Assembly: GCA_963680875.1 (NCBI GenBank)
Contig: OY804580.1
Location: 94,455,353-94,519,352 of the forward strand
Origin: Bathymodiolus brooksi
Taxonomy: Eukaryota > Mollusca > Bivalvia > Mytilida > Modiolidae
Length of the DNA stretch: 64,000 nucleotides
Reading direction: 5' to 3'
Shown here: piece by piece, positions 1 to 9,888 of the stretch
How the letters are laid out: the number at the start of each line of letters is the position of its first letter
Numbering within the stretch: position 1 is the first letter of the stretch
Made by a program: the position numbers and the translations under genes
Notes under the pieces: model-generated
The model's database searches: none
What the model saw: only the letters and a program-made list of their open reading frames with translations
Told to the model about the DNA's origin: nothing

Positions 1-420
1 ATTTCACCTAAAGAAATTTTAAACAGTCATGGTCATCAATTACACTAACATCAACAAAACAAGCAATCACATTTCACCTAAAGAAATTTTAAACAGTCAT
101 GGTCATCTATTACACTAACATCAACAAAACAAACAATCACATTTCACCTAAAGAAATTTTAAACAGTCATGGTCATCAATTACACTAACATCAACAAAAC
201 AAACAATCACCTCTCACCTAAAGAAATTTTAAACAGTCATGGTCATCAATTACACTAACATCAACAAAAGAAACAATCACATTTCACCTAAAGAAATTTT
301 AAACAGTCATGGTCATCAATTACACTAACATCAACAAAAGAAGCAATCACCTCTCACCTAAAGAAATTTTAAACAGTCATGGTCATCAATTACACTAACA
401 TCAACAAAAGAAACAATCAC

Positions 421-2782
421 CTCTCACCTAAAGAAATTTTAAACAGTCATGGTCATCAATGACACTAACATCAACAAAACAAACAATCACCTCTCACCTA
501 AAGAAATTTTAAACAGTCATGGTCATCAATTACACTAACATCAACAAAAGAAACAATCACCTCTCACCTAAAGAAAGTTTAAACAGTGATGGTCATCTAT
601 TACACTAACATCAACAAAACAAACAATCACATTTCACCTAAAGAAATTTTAAACAGTGATGGTCATTAATTACACTAACATCAACAAAACAAGCAATCAC
701 ATTTCACCTAAAGAAATTTTAAACAGTGATGGTCATCAATTACACTAACATCAACAAAACAAACAATCACCTCTCACCTAATGAAAGTTTAAACAGTGAT
801 GGTCATCAATTACACTGACATAAACAAAACAAACAATCACCTCTCTCCTAAAGGTCATTAATTACACTAACATCAACAAAACAAGCAATCACATTTCACC
901 TAAAGAAATTTTAAACAGTCATGGTCATCAATTACACTAACATCAACAAAACAAACAATCACCTCTGACCTAATGAAAGTTTAAACAGTGAAGGTCATCA
1001 ATTACACTAACATCAACAAAACAAACAATCACCTCTCACCTAAAGAAAGTTTACACAGTGAAGGTCATCAATTACACTAACATCAACAAAACAAACAATC
1101 ACCTCTCACCTAAAGAAAGTTTAAACAGTGATGGACAACAATTACACTGACATCAACAAAACAAACAATCACCTCTCACCTAAAGAAAGTTTAAACAGTG
1201 ATGGACAACAATTACACTGACATCAACAAAACAAACAATCACCTCTCACCTAAGGAAAGTTTAAACAGTGAAGGTCATCAATTACACTGACATCAACAAA
1301 ACAAACAATCACCTCTCACCTAAAGAAAAATTAAACAGTGATGGTCATCAATTACACTGACATAAACAAAACAAACAATCACCTCTCACCTAAAGAAAGT
1401 TTACACAGTGAAGGTCATCAATTACACTAACATCAACAAAACCAACAATCACCTCTCACCTAAAGAAAGTTTAAACAGTGATGGTCATCAATTACACTGA
1501 TATCAACAAAACAAACAATCACCTCTCACCTAAAGAAAGTTTAAACAGTGATGGTCATCAATTACAATGATATCAACAAAACAAACAATCCCCTCTCACC
1601 TAAAGAAAGTTTAAATAGTGATGGTCATCAATTACACTAACATCAACAAAACAAACAATGACATTTCACCTAAATAAAGTTTAAACAGTCATGGTCATCA
1701 ATTACACTAACATCAACAAAACAAACAATCACCTCTCACCTAAAGAAAGTTTAAACTGTGATGGTCATCTATTACACTAACATCAACAAAACAAACAATC
1801 CCCTCTCACCTAAAGAAAGTTTAAATAGTGATGGTCATCTATTACACTAACATCAACAAAACAAACAATCCCCTCTCACCTAAAGAAAGTTTAAATAGTG
1901 ATGGTCATCTATTACACTAACATCAACAAAACAAACAATCACATTTCACCTAAATAAAGTTTAAACAGTGATGGTCATCAATTACACTAACATCAACAAA
2001 ACAAACAATCACCTCTCACCTAAAGAAAGTTTAAACAGTGATGGACAACAATTACACTAACATCAACAAAACAAACAATCACCTCTCACCTAAAGAAAGT
2101 TTAAACAGTGATGGACAACAATTACACTGACATCAACAAAACAAACAATCACCTCTCACCTAAGGAAAGTTTAAACAGTGAAGGTCATCAATTACACTGA
2201 CATCAACAAAACAAACAATCACCTCTCACCTAAAGAAAAATTAAACAGTGATGGTCATCAATTACACTGACATAAACAAAACAAACAATCACCTCTCACC
2301 TAAAGAAAGTTTACACAGTGAAGGTCATCAATTACACTAACATCAACAAAACAAACAATCACCTCTCACCTAAAGAAAGTTTAAACAGTGATGGTCATCA
2401 ATTACACTGATATCAACAAAACAAACAATCACCTCTCACCTAAAGAAAGTTTAAACAGTGATGGTCATCAATTACACTGATATCAACAAAACAAACAATC
2501 CCCTCTCAACTAAAGAAAGTTTACACAGTGAAGGTCATCAATTACACTAACATCAACAAAACAAACAATCACCTCTCACCTAAAGAAAGTTTAAACAGTG
2601 ATGGTCATCAATTACACTGACATCAACACAACAAACAATCACCTCTCACCTAAAGAAAGTTTAAACAGTGATGGACAACAATTACACTGACATCAACAAA
2701 ACAAACAATCACCTCTCACCTAAAGAAAGTTTAAACAGTGATGGACAACAATTACACTAACATCAACACAACAAACAATCAC
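421..2782. repeat. Higher-order repeat copy 1 (2,362 bp) in the 70-bp array
   Basis: This block of 33 full monomers plus one 52-bp monomer is repeated immediately downstream at 2783-5144, offset 2,362 bp. Markers that match at that offset include the truncated monomer (841 and 3203), a private ACCAAC variant (about 1441 and 3803) and an ATTACAATGA variant (1561 and 3923). Among the monomers I compared, the only difference is G at 461 against T at 2823. Matching stops just outside both ends: 351-420 does not match 2713-2782. Confidence 0.9.
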
Positions 2783-5144
2783 CTCTCACCTAAAGAAATT
2801 TTAAACAGTCATGGTCATCAATTACACTAACATCAACAAAACAAACAATCACCTCTCACCTAAAGAAATTTTAAACAGTCATGGTCATCAATTACACTAA
2901 CATCAACAAAAGAAACAATCACCTCTCACCTAAAGAAAGTTTAAACAGTGATGGTCATCTATTACACTAACATCAACAAAACAAACAATCACATTTCACC
3001 TAAAGAAATTTTAAACAGTGATGGTCATTAATTACACTAACATCAACAAAACAAGCAATCACATTTCACCTAAAGAAATTTTAAACAGTGATGGTCATCA
3101 ATTACACTAACATCAACAAAACAAACAATCACCTCTCACCTAATGAAAGTTTAAACAGTGATGGTCATCAATTACACTGACATAAACAAAACAAACAATC
3201 ACCTCTCTCCTAAAGGTCATTAATTACACTAACATCAACAAAACAAGCAATCACATTTCACCTAAAGAAATTTTAAACAGTCATGGTCATCAATTACACT
3301 AACATCAACAAAACAAACAATCACCTCTGACCTAATGAAAGTTTAAACAGTGAAGGTCATCAATTACACTAACATCAACAAAACAAACAATCACCTCTCA
3401 CCTAAAGAAAGTTTACACAGTGAAGGTCATCAATTACACTAACATCAACAAAACAAACAATCACCTCTCACCTAAAGAAAGTTTAAACAGTGATGGACAA
3501 CAATTACACTGACATCAACAAAACAAACAATCACCTCTCACCTAAAGAAAGTTTAAACAGTGATGGACAACAATTACACTGACATCAACAAAACAAACAA
3601 TCACCTCTCACCTAAGGAAAGTTTAAACAGTGAAGGTCATCAATTACACTGACATCAACAAAACAAACAATCACCTCTCACCTAAAGAAAAATTAAACAG
3701 TGATGGTCATCAATTACACTGACATAAACAAAACAAACAATCACCTCTCACCTAAAGAAAGTTTACACAGTGAAGGTCATCAATTACACTAACATCAACA
3801 AAACCAACAATCACCTCTCACCTAAAGAAAGTTTAAACAGTGATGGTCATCAATTACACTGATATCAACAAAACAAACAATCACCTCTCACCTAAAGAAA
3901 GTTTAAACAGTGATGGTCATCAATTACAATGATATCAACAAAACAAACAATCCCCTCTCACCTAAAGAAAGTTTAAATAGTGATGGTCATCAATTACACT
4001 AACATCAACAAAACAAACAATGACATTTCACCTAAATAAAGTTTAAACAGTCATGGTCATCAATTACACTAACATCAACAAAACAAACAATCACCTCTCA
4101 CCTAAAGAAAGTTTAAACTGTGATGGTCATCTATTACACTAACATCAACAAAACAAACAATCCCCTCTCACCTAAAGAAAGTTTAAATAGTGATGGTCAT
4201 CTATTACACTAACATCAACAAAACAAACAATCCCCTCTCACCTAAAGAAAGTTTAAATAGTGATGGTCATCTATTACACTAACATCAACAAAACAAACAA
4301 TCACATTTCACCTAAATAAAGTTTAAACAGTGATGGTCATCAATTACACTAACATCAACAAAACAAACAATCACCTCTCACCTAAAGAAAGTTTAAACAG
4401 TGATGGACAACAATTACACTAACATCAACAAAACAAACAATCACCTCTCACCTAAAGAAAGTTTAAACAGTGATGGACAACAATTACACTGACATCAACA
4501 AAACAAACAATCACCTCTCACCTAAGGAAAGTTTAAACAGTGAAGGTCATCAATTACACTGACATCAACAAAACAAACAATCACCTCTCACCTAAAGAAA
4601 AATTAAACAGTGATGGTCATCAATTACACTGACATAAACAAAACAAACAATCACCTCTCACCTAAAGAAAGTTTACACAGTGAAGGTCATCAATTACACT
4701 AACATCAACAAAACAAACAATCACCTCTCACCTAAAGAAAGTTTAAACAGTGATGGTCATCAATTACACTGATATCAACAAAACAAACAATCACCTCTCA
4801 CCTAAAGAAAGTTTAAACAGTGATGGTCATCAATTACACTGATATCAACAAAACAAACAATCCCCTCTCAACTAAAGAAAGTTTACACAGTGAAGGTCAT
4901 CAATTACACTAACATCAACAAAACAAACAATCACCTCTCACCTAAAGAAAGTTTAAACAGTGATGGTCATCAATTACACTGACATCAACACAACAAACAA
5001 TCACCTCTCACCTAAAGAAAGTTTAAACAGTGATGGACAACAATTACACTGACATCAACAAAACAAACAATCACCTCTCACCTAAAGAAAGTTTAAACAG
5101 TGATGGACAACAATTACACTAACATCAACACAACAAACAATCAC
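2783..5144. repeat. Higher-order repeat copy 2 (2,362 bp) in the 70-bp array
   Basis: This is the adjacent direct copy of 421-2782, with the same monomer order, the same 52-bp truncated monomer (3203-3254) and the same private variants. The next monomer (5145-5214) does not match 2783-2852 but duplicates its own neighbour 5075-5144, which places the right boundary at 5144. Tandem placement and near identity indicate a single recent unequal-exchange or replication-slippage event, or an assembly artefact. Confidence 0.9.
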
Positions 5145-6007
5145 CTCTCACCTAAAGAAAGTTTAAACAGTGATGGACAACAATTACACTAACATCAACA
5201 CAACAAACAATCACCTCTCACCTAAAGAAAGTTTAAACAGTGATGGACAACAATTACACTGACATCAACAAAACAAACAATCACCTCTCACCTAAGGAAA
5301 GTTTAAACAGTGATGGACAACAATTACACTGACATCAACAAAACAAACAATCACCTCTCACCTAAGGAAAGTTTAAACAGTGAAGGTCATCAATTACACT
5401 GACATCAACAAAACAAACAATCACCTCTCACCTAAAGAAAAATTAAACAGTGATGGTCATCAATTACACTGACATAAACAAAACAAACAATCACCTCTCA
5501 CCTAAAGAAAGTTTACACAGTGAAGGTCATCAATTACACTAACATCAACAAAACAAACAATCACCTCTCACCTAAAGAAAGTTTAAACAGTGATGGTCAT
5601 CAATTACAATGATATCAACAAAACAAACAATCACCTCTCACCTAAAGAAAGTTTAAACAGTGATGGTCATCAATTACACTGATATCAACAAAACAAACAA
5701 TCCCCTCTCAACTATAGAAAGTTTAAATAGTGATGGTCATCAATTACACTGATATCAACAAAAGAAACAATCATCTCTCACCTAAAGAAAGTTTAGACAG
5801 TGATGGTCATCAATTACACTGATATAAACAAAACAAGCAATCACCTCTCACCTAAAGAAAGTTTAAACAGTGATGGTCATCAATTACACTAACATCAACA
5901 AAACAAACAATCACCTCTCACCTAAAGAAAGTTTAAACAGCGATGGTTATCAATTACATCAATATAAAAAAATCCAACAATCATCTCGCATCTTAACTGA
6001 AGGTAAA

Positions 6008-6165
6008 CACCAAAAAGAAAAAAACGACCAGGAGGTGTGACATTGAAAAGCCAGATTCCGGCTTGGGACAAACACAAAAATGTGACGAGGTTAAACTGTA
6101 TGATGGGATCACAACCACCTCTTGATATTTGTATCTCAAACGGCAATATATATAAAAAGGCATAT
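6008..6165 (-). mobile_element. Decayed dispersed element resembling a common bivalve repeat
   Basis: Just past the 70-bp array, the stretch around 6030-6150 holds CAGGAGGTGTGACATTGAA, a short AAGCC/GGCTT hairpin followed by TGGGACAAACAC, and GAGGTTAAACTGTATGATGG with GGGATCACAACCACCTC. From memory this order of motifs (a GTGTGACA block, a hairpin ending in TTGGGACA, a GGTTAAAC block, GGGATC then CAACC) resembles a very abundant dispersed repeat in mussel and other bivalve sequence. No search was run. A short open frame on the minus strand (5922-6170) crosses this sequence and the end of the satellite, and is not considered a gene. The nature of the element (SINE-like, or the end of a larger retroelement) cannot be decided here. 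Confidence 0.35.
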
Positions 6166-6301
6166 GACAATAGATTGAACTGTTTTATAGATATATATAC
6201 ATGTATATAATTAAAGTGTTACGGTTACACAGACTTCTGCGCACACAGCATTAAGTGAGAGAAAAGAAAATTTTTGTCATTAATGAAATTTTTCTTCTGC
6301 T

Positions 6302-6481
6302 ATAATATTTATTCCAAGGAAATTGTAATATGTATTAACTTTTCCGTATGGAATCTATTTTTTGGAATATTTTTTCCATTGTAATGGGAATTGTATTATA
6401 CACATGGAAAAAATATTACATGAAATTGATTCCATATGGAAAAATTATCACATAATAACATTTCCTTGGAATAAATATTAT
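6302..6481. mobile_element. 180-bp palindromic MITE-like element
   Basis: The first and last 22 bases (6302-6323 and 6460-6481) are perfect reverse complements, built around ATTCCAAGGAAAT and ATTTCCTTGGAAT. Pairing continues inward imperfectly: TTTTCCGTATGGAATC near 6340 pairs with GATTCCATATGGAAAA near 6430, and the centre is near 6391. The whole segment could fold into one long hairpin. No open frame lies inside. Size, palindromy and AT richness fit a miniature inverted-repeat transposable element or a foldback relic. No clear target-site duplication was found. Confidence 0.7.
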
Positions 6482-6504
6482 GCCGGAACAAATAGTTTGT
6501 CACA

Positions 6505-7176
6505 ATGTGTCACACATTAAGATGCGCTAAAGAAATCCACCAGTCATTAACATGATACTAGTAATGCCAGTGGGCATTATTATGCTAATGACCGCTCGAG
6601 GTTTTAGAATTGCGTCCCTTTTTTAAGCGCAACGTTGCGAATTGCTTCATTTGCCGTCCATAGTCAATATACTTGGAATAAATATTATGCCGGAACAAAT
6701 ATTTCGTCACACATACAGATTATTGTGACTGAAATATAACTCAAACAATGCAGCAAAACATGATGGCCTAGCAAAGCAGACATTATAATCTCACCAAAAA
6801 GAAATTTGTTGCCGCTATGATATAGTTCGACTCGCATGTAATTCACTCACGAACGAACGACTGTGATAGATAGACTGCCCAAGGGACAGTAGTATTGACT
6901 GAAACATTGATAATGCTTGAGTCACAATACTACTGTCTCAATGGCATAAGATACTATTATTTTTATTTCATTGAAGAAAAAAAGACTTTCTAAATAATTT
7001 TAGTACAAGTATATTGACTATGGACGGCAAATGAAGCAATTGGCAACGTTGCGTTTAAAAAAGGGACGCAACTCTAAAACCTTGAGCGGTCATTAACATG
7101 ATCATGCCCGTTGGCATTACTAGTATCATGTTAATGACTGGTGGATTTCTTTAGCGCATCTTAATGTGTGACACAT
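6505..7176. mobile_element. Foldback element with 171-bp inverted arms
   Basis: The left arm 6505-6675 and right arm 7006-7176 are equal-length inverted repeats with only about ten differences, so roughly 94% identical by eye. Arm ends read ATGTGTCACACATTAAG on the left and its complement on the right. Both arms contain CGCAACGTTGC, a short palindrome that is imperfect in the right arm. The 330-bp core (6676-7005) has no sizeable open frame but holds its own 13-bp inverted repeat (6885-6897 with 6925-6937, GACAGTAGTATTG). The left arm is bracketed by a direct repeat of about 30 bp (6465-6494 and 6672-6701, CTTGGAATAAATATTATGCC and onward), suggesting nested insertion or a partial duplication. 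No transposase is present, so it would be non-autonomous. Confidence 0.8.
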
Positions 7177-7234
7177 GACCATATCTACACAAATGAAAAA
7201 GTCGAATTTAGAACTGATATGAAATAATAATATA

Positions 7235-7376
7235 CAATTATTGACTTTTGTTGAGATTAATATAAGGATCTATCGTTCCAAGATATATGATATTTACCGA
7301 CGCCGAAGCCGAGGTTAATATCATATATCTTGGAACGATAGATCCTTAAATTAATCGAAAGAAAAGTCAGTAATTG
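7235..7376. mobile_element. Inverted-repeat hairpin with 59-bp arms
   Basis: Arms 7235-7293 and 7318-7376 are inverted repeats. The inner 31 bases (7263-7293 and 7318-7348) are perfectly complementary, including AAGGATCTATCGTTCCAAG. The outer halves match with a few changes. The 24-base loop (7294-7317) is CG-rich (CCGACGCCGAAGCCGAGG), unlike the AT-rich surroundings. The inner part would make a very stable hairpin if transcribed. It resembles the hairpin at 7495-7657 in carrying CGTTCCA in the arm and an AACCTC motif near the loop. Confidence 0.75.
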
Positions 7377-7494
7377 TTTTATTATATGAAACTGTTATTA
7401 ATGTCCCCTGAGTCATATTTTATAAATTGGCATTAAACACTACATGTGTTTTTTTGTAAATTTTAATGGTAACAAGAAAGATTTAAGTATGCTG

Positions 7495-7657
7495 CAAAGA
7501 TAAATTTAGATCGTTCCAGAGGAGCCTTTGGAACATTATATTAACCTCAGGTGACGCTAAAATTAAAAGTATGTTTTTTCTTCTTCTGATATTAGAGTCA
7601 CGTGAGGTTAATATAACGTTCCAAAGGCTCCTCTGGAATTATCAGAATTAATCTTTG
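7495..7657. mobile_element. Inverted-repeat hairpin with 61-bp arms
   Basis: Arms 7495-7555 and 7597-7657 are inverted repeats, with 40 of 42 bases matching in the inner part (7514-7555 and 7597-7638) and looser pairing outside. The loop is 7556-7596. Each arm itself contains a smaller quasi-palindrome (GTTCCA, ten bases, TGGAAC), so a cruciform within a cruciform is possible. The right arm includes TCACGTGA, an E-box-type palindrome. No coding capacity is seen. It is likely a MITE or foldback relic of the same general family as 7235-7376. Confidence 0.72.
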
Positions 7658-7757
7658 TGGAAATGGAAAGCTTAGACAGTATTCATAAAGTTCTATCAAC
7701 AAAACATTTCATGCTTTTAGCCAATCAGATAAAAGAAATATTTATAGTCATATAATA

Positions 7758-8114
7758 ATGATTAATATTGACAGACTTGAAGCATCGACATCTGGTCCGA
7801 TACAAGGTGCCATTCATGAAAAAACCCCGGAACAAGTACACGTTTCCATAGTGGAATCGGAGAAGGGACCCAAAGAAGAAAAGATTACGAGGAAGACAAT
7901 AACCGATAACGAGAAAACGTTGATAAATCGTTTTAAAGATCTGGCAGAGAGTTGGGAAAAGGTGACGGAGATAGTATTTGAGAATCGTCATCAATATTTG
8001 TCAAGGGGGATGATCAAGCATTACGAAGTTCTTCATGAAAAAGCAAAACTAAAAGATAGAATTAGAAATTATCTTCAAAGGGAAAGAAGGGATGGAGGAA
8101 AAGGGACAGATTAA
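7758..8114 (+). CDS. Hypothetical protein, 118 residues, charged and helical; possibly an exon
   Basis: This is the only sizeable open frame outside the satellites. I do not recognise the product. It is strongly hydrophilic, rich in Lys, Glu and Arg, with no signal peptide, membrane segment or cysteine pattern. Residues about 1-45 look disordered (Ser, Pro and Thr present). Residues about 48-110 look helical, from NEKTLINRFKDLAESWEKV through IRNYLQRERRDGG, and could form a coiled coil or helical DNA- or protein-binding segment. The same frame is open upstream to 7689, so the ATG at 7758 is not certain. CATGCTTTTAG ending at 7720 is an acceptable splice acceptor, and GCCAATCAG at 7720 resembles a CCAAT box with TATTTATAG 18 bases further on. 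It could be a small single-exon gene, one exon of a larger gene, or part of transposon debris: palindromes lie just upstream and a hAT-like element lies 190 bp downstream. Base composition is less AT-rich than its surroundings, which mildly favours coding. Confidence 0.4.
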   Translation: MINIDRLEASTSGPIQGAIHEKTPEQVHVSIVESEKGPKEEKITRKTITDNEKTLINRFKDLAESWEKVTEIVFENRHQYLSRGMIKHYEVLHEKAKLKDRIRNYLQRERRDGGKGTD

Positions 8115-8306
8115 AAAATGATAACTTTGATGAATGATGTGCGATCCAATGAACAAGCTGCATCATAGCGGGGATTACTTGTTAATGTTATACAAAGGTA
8201 GATGTGCCGTTGGAATTTTGTCAACTTTTTCACCTTCGAAATATATTATTTGGTTGTAAATTGTCCACTTCAATATTTCAATGGGTGGGATTTAACGTTA
8301 TGCTAG
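8115..8306. other. Intergenic, nothing recognised
   Basis: This 192-bp AT-rich stretch lies between the open frame and the hAT-like element. I see no AATAAA polyadenylation signal close behind the stop codon at 8112, no repeat and no open frame of note. The missing signal weakens the case that the 118-codon frame is a terminal exon. Confidence 0.4.
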
Positions 8307-8989
8307 CAGGGGTTCAAAATTATGTAGGTCCCATGTCTGTGATCTTTCGCTACTGACTTCAGACTTGTACATCGGGCATTAACGGTGCCTGCGGACCTTC
8401 CAATCTTCTCTTCTCCTTTGAAGTGTTATTATCATTTGCTGTTTATTAAACTCTTTAAACATCTATTGCATTAAATCGTAGATCTGCTGATTTCGATCAA
8501 AATCTTCACTAGAAATGATATTTAACAGCACCGATCACAAACAGGGAACTGCCATTGTTGTTATTCACTTCCGTAAAGCAAATTTAAAAAAAGGCGAAAT
8601 ATAACATGTGTATGTCGATCCTGGTTTACCAGAAATAATCCTCTACATAACTACGGCAATCACAGCAAACCAGTAATTCTAGTCGAAAAGGGGGAGGATT
8701 CAGTTGATATTTATTTTGTGAATTAGTTATATATAGTGAAATCGCACGATCGGTATGCATGTTGGGTAGTGATTTTAATGCATAGTTATAAAAATCGATG
8801 AAACAACATGTAAAACATTTTGGCCTGACAAAACATTTTTAGACATCATATTACTTGGAATGGCAGACAGTCCTTTGCATCTGATACCTCATTGGGTGAT
8901 ATGTTCTCATAGCAATGTTAATCTAAACAAATGGTAGAATGTAACAATAAGCCCGACTTAAAATCGTAAGAAATAATTTTGAACCCCTG
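8307..8989. mobile_element. Probable non-autonomous hAT-type DNA transposon, 683 bp
   Basis: CAGGGGTTCAAAATTAT at 8307-8323 and its exact reverse complement ATAATTTTGAACCCCTG at 8973-8989 form perfect 17-bp terminal inverted repeats. Pairing stops abruptly inside them. Termini beginning CAGGGG are typical of the hAT superfamily, which makes 8-bp target duplications. The flanking octamers TATGCTAG (8299-8306) and TATGGTAT (8990-8997) agree at 6 of 8 positions, consistent with an aged duplication. The 649-bp interior has no transposase-sized frame, so mobility would have depended on an enzyme supplied elsewhere. The superfamily call is inference from termini only; a chance 17-bp perfect pair at this spacing is unlikely. 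Confidence 0.68.
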
Positions 8990-9148
8990 TATGGTATATC
9001 AATGTTATATTTAAAAAAGAACATGCAAATTCTTCTATAGTTGTGTTACAATTTAACATCATAAGGTGCCAAATTCTTTAATATGGATGTTAATCTAATA
9101 TGTGAATGGGTATGACTCTAATAATGAGCAAAAATATGAATGTGTGTA
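8990..9148. other. AT-rich spacer, nothing recognised
   Basis: Between the hAT-like element and the first G tract I see only AT-rich unique sequence. No open frame, palindrome or tandem repeat stands out. Confidence 0.4.
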
Positions 9149-9167
9149 GGGGGGGGGGGGGGGGGGG
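9149..9167 (+). repeat. Poly-G tract (19 G)
   Basis: An uninterrupted run of 19 G follows TGTGTGTA in strongly AT-rich DNA. Such a run can form a G-quadruplex and is also a common site of length error in sequencing and assembly, so the exact count is uncertain. Confidence 0.9.
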
Positions 9168-9308
9168 TATTTTTCAAACTCTAGGGGCACCACCATACCC
9201 AGTTTTAGTTTTACCTTAAATTAAGCCCCTTTTTTATATAATTTTATTTATCCATTTATTCAGTAAATCATGATTCCAATGGCATCAGACCTCTAAACCC
9301 ACATCAAT

Positions 9309-9687
9309 TTCAATATAATTGTATTTACTTTAGTTTGATGTATTTGTAGAAGTTATATAATTTTATTTTACTTTTGTTTGATGTATTTTTAGAAGTTATA
9401 TAATTTTATTTTACTTTTGTTTGATGTATTTTTAGAAGTTATATAATTTTATTTTACTTTTGTTTGATGTATTTTTAGAAGTTATATAATTTTATTTACT
9501 TTTGTTTGATGTATTTTTAGAAGTTATATAATTTTATTTACTTTTGTTTGATGTATTTTTAGAAGTTATATAATTTTATTTACTTTGTTTGATGTATTTT
9601 TAGAAGCTATATAATTTTTACTTTAGTTTGATGTATTTTTACAAGCTATATATTATAATTTTTATTTTACTTTAGTTTGATGTATTA
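9309..9687. repeat. AT-rich minisatellite, unit 39-43 bp, about nine copies
   Basis: The unit contains AGAAGTTATATAATTTTATT then TTACTTTTGTTTGATGTATT. Unit starts fall at 9348, 9391, 9434, 9477, 9519, 9561, 9602 and 9641, preceded by a partial copy from about 9309. Spacing is 43 bp in the first copies and falls to 42, 41 and 39 towards the right through loss of single T or A residues. The last copies carry AAGCTA in place of AAGTTA and end at about 9687 with TGATGTATTATAC. It is non-coding and unrelated to the large arrays. Confidence 0.92.
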
Positions 9688-9696
9688 TACTGTTTT

Positions 9697-9888
9697 CATT
9701 TTCATTCGTTGAATACCAAATTTTCGTGGTTAGTTGGTACTTTCAAAGGACGAAATTCAGTACAGCAGTCTGCACGAGGCATATATAACAAGAGACATTG
9801 TAAAAAAGAATCAATGCGATGAAAACAAAAATCAACAATTAACGCTTTTTCGCCATTCCACGAAAATTGATTTCAACGAAAGTAAATG
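9697..9888. mobile_element. Imperfect inverted repeat, small foldback relic
   Basis: The left arm 9697-9729 (with TCGTTGAATACC and ATTTTCGTGG) pairs with the right arm 9858-9888 (CCACGAAAATTGATTTCAAC then GAAAGTAAATG), allowing a small gap and several mismatches. From memory, the combination of a TTTTCGTGG block with a TTTCGTTG block is common in dispersed inverted-repeat elements of bivalve genomes. The interior (9730-9857) has no open frame. Boundaries are approximate and no target duplication was found. Confidence 0.45.

Larger units (their letters stand above)
1..5984. repeat. 70-bp satellite array (86 monomers, open at left edge)
   Basis: Head-to-tail 70-bp monomers begin at position 1 and keep register to 5984: 84 full-length copies and two 52-bp copies (841-892 and 3203-3254) that share the same 18-bp internal deletion. 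Two monomer types alternate. One begins ATTTCACCTAAAGAAATTTT and continues AAACAGTCATGG. The other begins CTCTCACCTAAAGAAAGTTT and continues AAACAGTGATGG. A third variant reads GATGGACAACA. The copies nearest the right end (5705-5984) carry more private changes, and the last one (5915-5984) is strongly diverged, as expected at an array edge. No long open frame or known coding motif is present. The array continues beyond the left window edge, so its true length is unknown. Confidence 0.97.

Noticed and set aside
1..5984. 70-bp array as a CRISPR array
   Set aside because: There are no conserved repeats separated by unique spacers: the whole 70-bp unit is conserved. The surrounding sequence is eukaryotic and no cas genes are present.
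5922..6170. Minus-strand 82-codon frame
   Set aside because: It crosses the end of the 70-bp satellite and a decayed dispersed element, and shows no conserved domain or composition expected of a gene.
7597..7604. TCACGTGA as a functional E-box promoter element for the downstream open frame
   Set aside because: It lies inside the arm of a foldback hairpin and is altered (AGGTGA) in the opposite arm, so it is more simply part of the repeat. There is no evidence of a promoter.
7725..7994. Minus-strand 89-codon frame opposite the 118-codon frame
   Set aside because: It is rich in Phe, Tyr, Arg and Cys, as expected for the antisense of a Lys/Glu-rich coding strand. It is a shadow.
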